A stretch of DNA of 51,507 nucleotides from an uncultured Pseudomonas sp. (GTDB lineage: Bacteria; Pseudomonadota; Gammaproteobacteria; Pseudomonadales; Pseudomonadaceae). Made by a program: the position numbers and the translations under genes. This document shows, one piece after another, positions 47,015 through 51,507 of this stretch (position 1 is its first letter; every line of letters starts with the position of its first letter). Under the pieces are notes generated by a model that searched no databases, had not been told where the DNA came from, and was given only the letters and a program-made list of their open reading frames with translations. The stretch is from NCBI RefSeq assembly GCF_946885885.1, contig NZ_CAMPHN010000011.1, positions 1-51,507 on the forward strand, in the 5' to 3' direction.

Positions 47015-47267
47015 TTGAGTAAAAGTTCCATTAATTTTGTGCGTATTGGCCGAGCTCACTGATAGACTCAGCCTTCCAAGTGGCACAATGCTATACATGA
47101 GCAATAAGCATTTCAAGTGGACATTAGCTTTCGAAAATGAATAAGCCGAGAAAAACCGTGACGGAGTTCAAAAAACACGGAGGCAGGAACCTTCGCAGGC
47201 TATCGACTCTTTTCAGCTCAGTCTCGAACCGACAATAATATTACTGAGCCATCACAAGGACGATTCC
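47015..47267. promoter_or_regulatory. Divergent intergenic region between giant gene and gspC-like gene
   Basis: This 253-bp AT-rich gap must hold the promoters of both divergent transcripts. A TAATAT hexamer at 47236-47241 sits about 27 bp before the gspC-like start and could be a -10 element, but its -35 partner is weak. I find no strong promoter on the minus strand and no convincing operator. A shared divergent control region is plausible. Confidence 0.4.
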
Positions 47268-47924
47268 ATGGCCAACGCACTCCAAAAAACGACCATCGAC
47301 CTCACGACAATGCGTTCCGTCCAGCACCTCCTATTAGCCCTCTTCGTTATGTCGATGACGGCAGTTTTAGGCTGGCAAGGATTCAAATTTTTCAATGAGT
47401 TACAGCTAAACAAGCCCAGTAGCGCGGCTGGCTTACCCACAACCGTTCCCGAAAAGCAGGAACTAAGCACAGCACTTATTGAGCTATTTGGGTCTAGCGA
47501 GACCAGCTCGATTCAGATCAGCAAAGCGCTAGAGCAACTGCCCGAAAGCAATCTCAACTTGCAAGTTTCCGCCATATTTTTCATGGCGCCCCCTGGTCAG
47601 AGCTCGATTATTCTGGAGGATGGGGATCGGACTCTGATACTCAAACCCGGAGATGAAGCTCGCCCCGGCGTCACAGTCCAAGACATCGAAAGCAATCGCG
47701 TGACCCTCAAGCGCAATGGAAAACTCGAACAAATCAGTTTTCGGGGCTTCGGTGAAATAGCCAGTAGCGACTCGGCACTCAGCGCTCTGCCACCTCTTGC
47801 ACAAAGTTCAAATAGCGAAGCCTTCACAACTGCGCTCCCGCCAGAGACGCCAGCAGCGCAGGAACAGAATACGCCGACGGCTTATCAGCAGTTTATTCAG
47901 CGCAAACTTGCGCAAACCAAGTAG
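47268..47924 (+). CDS. GspC/XphA-like type II secretion inner-membrane protein
   Basis: This is a 218-residue protein starting at ATG 47268, with AAGGA 7-8 nt upstream. A short cytoplasmic N-terminus is followed by one transmembrane helix (about residues 20-38, LLLALFVMSMTAVLGWQGF). A periplasmic linker leads to a GspC homology-region-like beta domain at about 95-157 (LQVSAIFFMAPPGQSSIILE, LKPGDEARPGVTVQDI, VTLKRNGKLEQISF). The C-terminal tail (about 160-218) is Ala/Ser/Pro rich and shows no PDZ domain. GspC links the inner-membrane platform to the secretin and helps choose substrates. The gene is followed after 13 bp by a secretin gene, so the two form an operon. The pair resembles P. aeruginosa XphA/XqhA, an alternative GspC-GspD pair that works with the Xcp platform. 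AT-rich compared with flanks. Confidence 0.82.
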   Translation: MANALQKTTIDLTTMRSVQHLLLALFVMSMTAVLGWQGFKFFNELQLNKPSSAAGLPTTVPEKQELSTALIELFGSSETSSIQISKALEQLPESNLNLQVSAIFFMAPPGQSSIILEDGDRTLILKPGDEARPGVTVQDIESNRVTLKRNGKLEQISFRGFGEIASSDSALSALPPLAQSSNSEAFTTALPPETPAAQEQNTPTAYQQFIQRKLAQTK

Positions 47925-47937
47925 TAGAGTACGCAAA

Positions 47938-49824
47938 TTGTCTATCCGAATCCCATTAATAATACTGTGTTCCCTGCTGCTTCTCTCGCCACAACCATCC
48001 TATGCCGAGGATGCACCTCAGCAAGGGTCAAGCGAGATAAAAATCAACATGCAAGACACCAACATTCGATCATTTATTGAATGGATAGCTAAAGAGACCG
48101 GGAAGAACTTCATTATTGACCCCCGCGTTACTGGCAAGGTGACCGTCATTTCCAACGAAACCATGACGCCGGAAGAGGCCTATAGAGTATTTCTTTCCGT
48201 ACTGCAGGTTCACGGTTTTTCTGCGATTGAATCAGAAAGCGCCGTCAAAGTTATCCCCGATGCGAATGCAAAGCAAAGCGGTGTACCACTTGTCGATGAC
48301 GACCAGCTCAATGGCGATCAACAAGTGGTACGTGTAATACGCACCGAACATGTTCCAGCCACCCAATTGGTCAATATCCTCCGCCCAATGGTGCCTCAAG
48401 TTGGGCACCTAGTCGCCTACCCGGACAGCAACGCACTCATTATTTCCGACCGGGCATCCAACATCAACCAGCTGCTAAAACTTGTTATCGAAATTGATCG
48501 CGCCGGGCAGTTTGAAATCGATGTGATACCTCTTAAATTTTCCAACGCCAAAGAAATCTCTAGCATCCTTAGCTCGCTAGCCACCCAAGCCGGCGGCCAA
48601 GAAGGCGCTAGCAAAATGAACGTAGCAGTGGATGAACGCACTAATAGCGTCCTCATATCGGGAGACCCCAGTAAGCGCCAGCAGCTACGCGATGTCCTTG
48701 CCAACCTTGACAGACCAGGCAATTTAATACGCGATACTCGCGTTACCTATCTGCATTACCTTAAGGCATCAGAAGTAGCTCCAATCCTTCAGAATGTTGC
48801 CTCCAGTATTCAGAAACAGGATAAAGACATAGGCATTACCGGTGCTGAAATCTCTATTCAAGCCAGCGATACCACTAACGCTCTTATTATCAGTGCGCCG
48901 CCAACGATTATGGCAACCATCGACAGCGTCATTAAACGCCTGGATATCCGACGTGCGCAAGTACTAGTTGAAGCCGTCATTGTCGAAGTTTCCAATAACA
49001 AATTTAACGAACTCGGAATCCAGTGGAAAACCTCAGAATCCGCAATAGGCGGCAATGGCGTTTTTGGCGGAATCACATCATCCATAAAATCAAATAATAT
49101 CGATAATTTCCCCGGCTCACCGGTGAAACTAGATGCCGGCCTCAGTCTAGGTTTTTATAATAATGGATCCCTCAGATCCCTGGTGCGTGCACTGGCGACG
49201 GATGATTCTATGAATATCTTGTCTACTCCAAACCTGGTGACACTTGATAACGAAGAAGGAAAGATTGTGGTTGGGCAAAACGTGCCTTTTGTAACCGGCA
49301 GTTCGACCAGCGCATCCAATCCCTCGACCAACCCGTTTCAAACCATTGAGCGTCAAGATGTCGGTATAACCCTAAAAATAAAACCCCAGATCAATGAAGG
49401 CGACTCTATAACCCTTAATGTTTATCAGGAAATCTCGAGTGTCAGCAACGATACTAGCGCTGCGGATATCGTTACCAATAAGCGCTCCATCGAGACAAAA
49501 GTTCTTATCAAAGACAACATGACACTTGTGCTCGGTGGATTGATTTCTGATGAAATGCGCGATTCTGGCGACAAGGTTCCTTTTCTGGGAAAAGTACCGA
49601 TTATCGGAAGACTATTCCGAAGCGACAGAAAAGAAGTCATCAAGAAAAATCTAATGATATTTATTAAACCGACCATCATCAATGATTTCGAACACGCTGA
49701 CCAACTCACCGAAGGAAAGTATAACTTTATCCGCGATAAACAACTTCAGTACTCAGGACAAGAGCTCATCCAAAGCACTCCCCCTATTCTTCCGATACAG
49801 CTCAATGACACCATTAAGCAATAG
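47938..49824 (+). CDS. GspD/XqhA-like outer-membrane secretin
   Basis: I place the start at TTG 47938, giving about 628 residues and a clean signal peptide (SIRIPLIILCSLLLLSPQ, then PSYA before EDAP). The first ATG of the frame, at 47797, lies inside the gspC-like gene and would add 47 very basic residues. Domains in order: N0 (about residues 30-110, TNIRSFIEWIAKETGKNFII), N1 (QVVRVIRTEHVPATQLVNIL), N2 (IDVIPLKFSNAKEISSILSS), N3 (VTYLHYLKASEVAPILQNVA), then the secretin core (LSTPNLVTLDNEEGKIVVGQ, VPFVTGSS, VGITLKIKPQINEGDSITLN, LGGLISDEMR, VPFLGKVPIIGRLFRS). The C-terminal tail could bind a pilotin, but no pilotin gene is in the window. It forms the outer-membrane pore of type II secretion. 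No GspE-N genes are here, so it must use a platform encoded elsewhere. Confidence 0.92.
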   Translation: MSIRIPLIILCSLLLLSPQPSYAEDAPQQGSSEIKINMQDTNIRSFIEWIAKETGKNFIIDPRVTGKVTVISNETMTPEEAYRVFLSVLQVHGFSAIESESAVKVIPDANAKQSGVPLVDDDQLNGDQQVVRVIRTEHVPATQLVNILRPMVPQVGHLVAYPDSNALIISDRASNINQLLKLVIEIDRAGQFEIDVIPLKFSNAKEISSILSSLATQAGGQEGASKMNVAVDERTNSVLISGDPSKRQQLRDVLANLDRPGNLIRDTRVTYLHYLKASEVAPILQNVASSIQKQDKDIGITGAEISIQASDTTNALIISAPPTIMATIDSVIKRLDIRRAQVLVEAVIVEVSNNKFNELGIQWKTSESAIGGNGVFGGITSSIKSNNIDNFPGSPVKLDAGLSLGFYNNGSLRSLVRALATDDSMNILSTPNLVTLDNEEGKIVVGQNVPFVTGSSTSASNPSTNPFQTIERQDVGITLKIKPQINEGDSITLNVYQEISSVSNDTSAADIVTNKRSIETKVLIKDNMTLVLGGLISDEMRDSGDKVPFLGKVPIIGRLFRSDRKEVIKKNLMIFIKPTIINDFEHADQLTEGKYNFIRDKQLQYSGQELIQSTPPILPIQLNDTIKQ

Positions 49825-49860
49825 CTCACAACCCATATGTTTCGCCGCATTATTGAGATT

Positions 49861-49879
49861 GGCGGATTGGAAATCCGCC
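49861..49879. other. Hairpin after the secretin gene
   Basis: GGCGGATT at 49861-49868 and AATCCGCC at 49872-49879 are exact reverse complements with a 3-nt loop, 37 bp after the secretin stop. No run of T follows, so it is not a standard intrinsic terminator, though it may be an mRNA 3' end or stabiliser. The rest of the 257-bp gap up to 50081 shows no gene I can support. Confidence 0.35.
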
Positions 49880-50081
49880 TGGATCCTAGACAGCCAATCA
49901 CCTCGAAAAAGCCCACCGAAATCAGCCCGCTTGCACTTTACTAAGCGCTCGCTCATCCGCTGGGCCTCACTCACTCCGGTGGTCTCGCTTATTATGCACA
50001 GCTGGTTTGGGGCAAAAGTAACTCGCCCCTGGCGATACAAAACTAGCTATACATTTTTATTGCTCGCTTGGAGTCAGAACC

Positions 50082-50492
50082 GTGGAAGAAGTCATCGAAC
50101 AACTGCGTGAATTGAACGAGCCGGTCCCAGTGCCGCTGGAGTTGCCAGACGAAGAGCTGCTGGTCGAGATCGAGGAACAAATCCTGATCAATCTGCCGTT
50201 CGAACTGCGCGAGTTTCTGCTCAAGGTCAGCGATGTGGTCTACGGCCGCCTGGAGCCGGTGACCGCCAGCGACCCGCAATCGCACACCTACCTGCCGGAA
50301 GTCGCCTCGGTGGCCTGGTCGCTCGGCGTGCCGCGCGAGCTGGTGCCGATCTGCGAGAGTCGCGGCGACTACTACTGCGTCGAGCAGGACGGCACCGTGG
50401 TGCTCTGGGAAGGCGACATCGGCGAAGTCAGCGAGGAAGAAACCTGGGATTCGGTGTGGCACTGGGTACGCGACGTCTGGCTGGAAAGCTGA
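50082..50492 (+). CDS. SMI1/KNR4 (SUKH)-like protein
   Basis: This 136-residue, strongly acidic cytoplasmic protein starts at GTG 50082 with GGAG 8 nt upstream. The pattern of a helical start (EEVIEQLRELNEPVPVPLEL), INLPFELREFLLKVSDVVYG, LVPICESRGDYYCVEQDGTV and VVLWEGDIGEVS matches the SMI1/KNR4 superfamily. Some members are immunity proteins to contact-dependent toxins; others have no known partner, and no toxin gene lies beside it. Base composition is GC-rich (45 of 60 in 50281-50340), unlike the preceding secretin gene, marking the return to ordinary sequence. Confidence 0.75.
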   Translation: MEEVIEQLRELNEPVPVPLELPDEELLVEIEEQILINLPFELREFLLKVSDVVYGRLEPVTASDPQSHTYLPEVASVAWSLGVPRELVPICESRGDYYCVEQDGTVVLWEGDIGEVSEEETWDSVWHWVRDVWLES

Positions 50493-50622
50493 ATACTTCG
50501 CCGTCCACGCTCGGCGGGCCAGCACCGTTTGCCCGCGCACAAACGCTGGCGTGACCCGGCGCACGACTACGTCGTTCTGATGGATACGGCAACAATTCGC
50601 CCTTACCTAGCAGAAGAGTCCT

Positions 50623-51108
50623 ATGGAACCCGGAAACGCCCAACTGTCGATGACCGTATTGATGACCCCGGATATGGCCAACTTCTCCGGCAAGGTCCAT
50701 GGCGGCACGCTGCTTAAGTACCTCGATGAAGTCGCCTACGCCTGCGCCAGCCGCTATGCCGGTTGCTATGTGGTGACACTGTCGGTGGATCAGGTGACGT
50801 TTCGCGAGCCGATCCATGTCGGCGAACTGGTGACCTTCCTCGCCTCGGTCAATTACTGCGGGCGCACGTCCATGGAAATCGGCATCAAGGTGATCACCGA
50901 AAACATTCGCGAACGCTCGGTGCGCCACACCAATAGTTGTTTCTTCACCATGGTCGCGGTCGACGACCAGGGCCGCTCGACGGCCGTGCCCGCCCTCGCG
51001 CCGAGCACGCCGGACGGGTTGCGCCGACAACGCCAGGGCTTGCAGCGCCGGGAGATCCGCCAGGAGCTGCAGCAACGCTATCAGGCGCTGAGTGCCGCGA
51101 CCGAATAG
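50623..51108 (+). CDS. Acyl-CoA thioesterase, hotdog fold (YciA/BFIT type)
   Basis: This 161-residue protein starts at ATG 50623 after AGAAGAG. It carries a single hotdog domain with the typical motif GKVHGGTLLKYLDEVAY (His and Asp characteristic of the family), VTLSVDQVTFREPIHVGELV, SMEIGIKVITENI and RHTNSCFFTMVAVD. It hydrolyses acyl-CoA thioesters to free CoA and fatty acid in the cytoplasm. The charged C-terminal helix is typical. It is independent of the giant-protein locus. It lies 130 bp after the SMI1-like gene and converges with the next gene, with only 9 bp between stops. Confidence 0.9.
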   Translation: MEPGNAQLSMTVLMTPDMANFSGKVHGGTLLKYLDEVAYACASRYAGCYVVTLSVDQVTFREPIHVGELVTFLASVNYCGRTSMEIGIKVITENIRERSVRHTNSCFFTMVAVDDQGRSTAVPALAPSTPDGLRRQRQGLQRREIRQELQQRYQALSAATE

Positions 51109-51117
51109 TGATCCCCT

Positions 51118-51507
51118 TCAGGGTAAACAGCGTATGAAATGTTCGTCCGGTAGTGGACCGTCGAAGCACAAGCGCTGGGCGTCCGCGTTCCAGACCGGCT
51201 CGCGCTCTGGGTAGTAAGGGTTGCCACCCGCCTGTTTCTCCTTGCCCAGTCGGTTCAACAAAATGAACTTCGCGTCCAGATCATGCAGGCGCGCGAGGTA
51301 GCGATTGAAGTCGGGCACGGCAACCGCGACCAGAATGTTACCGATCGGATTGCGCACGCGCCGAAAATTGGAGATGGGATCGGGGCCGGGCTCGGTCAAC
51401 CGCCGAACGAAGGACGGGGCGTCTAGACGTGAGTTCTCCGCGACTCGCATATACGTAAGCGCTCCATAAACCCCACCTGCCCATAGCCCGCTGATCATTG
51501 GATGCTG
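51118..51507 (-). CDS. Unidentified protein, C-terminal part (N-terminus beyond right edge)
   Basis: The frame runs open from the right edge to a stop at 51118 (129 residues visible; an internal ATG at 51498 is probably not the true start). Visible features are YMRVAENSRLDAPSFVRRL, NPIGNILVAVAVPDFNRYLA and a tail of GNPYYPEREPVW and DGPLPDEHFIRCL. I do not recognise the family and see no motif that suggests a function. It converges with the thioesterase gene. Confidence 0.65.
   Translation of the reverse strand, partial: QHPMISGLWAGGVYGALTYMRVAENSRLDAPSFVRRLTEPGPDPISNFRRVRNPIGNILVAVAVPDFNRYLARLHDLDAKFILLNRLGKEKQAGGNPYYPEREPVWNADAQRLCFDGPLPDEHFIRCLP

Noticed and set aside
47070..47100. Sigma-54 promoter (TGGCAC at about 47081)
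   Set aside because: The downstream half does not match TTGCA at the required spacing.
47014..47116. Longer N-terminus of the giant protein starting at TTG 47116
   Set aside because: The extra residues do not resemble a signal peptide or a conserved domain and have no Shine-Dalgarno site. The ATG at 47014 fits a Sec signal.
49861..49879. tRNA-Ser-like anticodon stem-loop
   Set aside because: The hairpin loop can be read as a GGA anticodon loop, but no acceptor, D or T arm follows in the surrounding sequence.
49753..50040. Small minus-strand frame (95 codons) after the secretin gene
   Set aside because: It overlaps the end of the secretin gene, has no clear start signal and no family. It is probably non-coding.
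50082..50492. Immunity gene of a toxin/immunity module tied to the giant protein
   Set aside because: No toxin domain is seen at the end of the giant protein, and G+C marks this gene as part of the ordinary flank.

Overview
The window looks like a chromosomal segment of a Pseudomonas-like gammaproteobacterium. It is GC-rich overall, has strong Shine-Dalgarno sites, and carries a GspC/GspD pair resembling the orphan XphA/XqhA pair of Pseudomonas aeruginosa. It also has a short repeat of a kind I associate with Pseudomonas genomes and ordinary housekeeping-type genes on the right flank. The genus is inferred from these family resemblances, not proven.

Almost all of the window is one locus. A single uninterrupted minus-strand gene (4142-47014) encodes a protein of about 14,290 residues, roughly 1.5 MDa, with a Sec signal peptide. 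From its N-terminus it carries about 21 Ig-like domains. Six to seven repeats of a supermodule (beta-propeller, SbsA-type Ig domain, one or two IPT/TIG domains) follow. Next come two more propellers in an Ig-rich stretch and an invasin-like stretch. The last 11 kb are rich in calcium-binding thrombospondin type-3 (TSP3) repeats, interleaved with Ig, carboxypeptidase-regulatory-like and four copies of a domain I cannot name ('TSSGD domain').

Downstream on the same strand lie two overlapping lipoprotein genes of the parvulin/SurA folding-factor type (3169-4047 and 2316-3194). The first has a recognisable isomerase domain; in the second that domain is degenerate. A 171-bp element with perfect 16-bp terminal inverted repeats (2136-2306) separates them from another secreted TSP3 protein (1-2057, running off the left edge), which contains an internally duplicated MshQ-like module. 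Divergent from the giant gene are a GspC-like inner-membrane protein (47268-47924) and a GspD secretin (47938-49824). They are clearly AT-richer than their surroundings, and no other type II secretion gene is in the window.

The right flank (50082-51507) is ordinary: a SMI1/KNR4-like protein, a hotdog-fold acyl-CoA thioesterase, and the C-terminal part of a protein I do not recognise.

Working hypothesis (inference): the locus is a self-contained biogenesis cassette for a giant extracellular fibre. Sec exports the chain, the lipoprotein isomerases fold it as it emerges, and the GspC/GspD pair offers a dedicated outer-membrane exit by docking on a type II secretion platform encoded elsewhere. 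The second TSP3 protein may be a partner.
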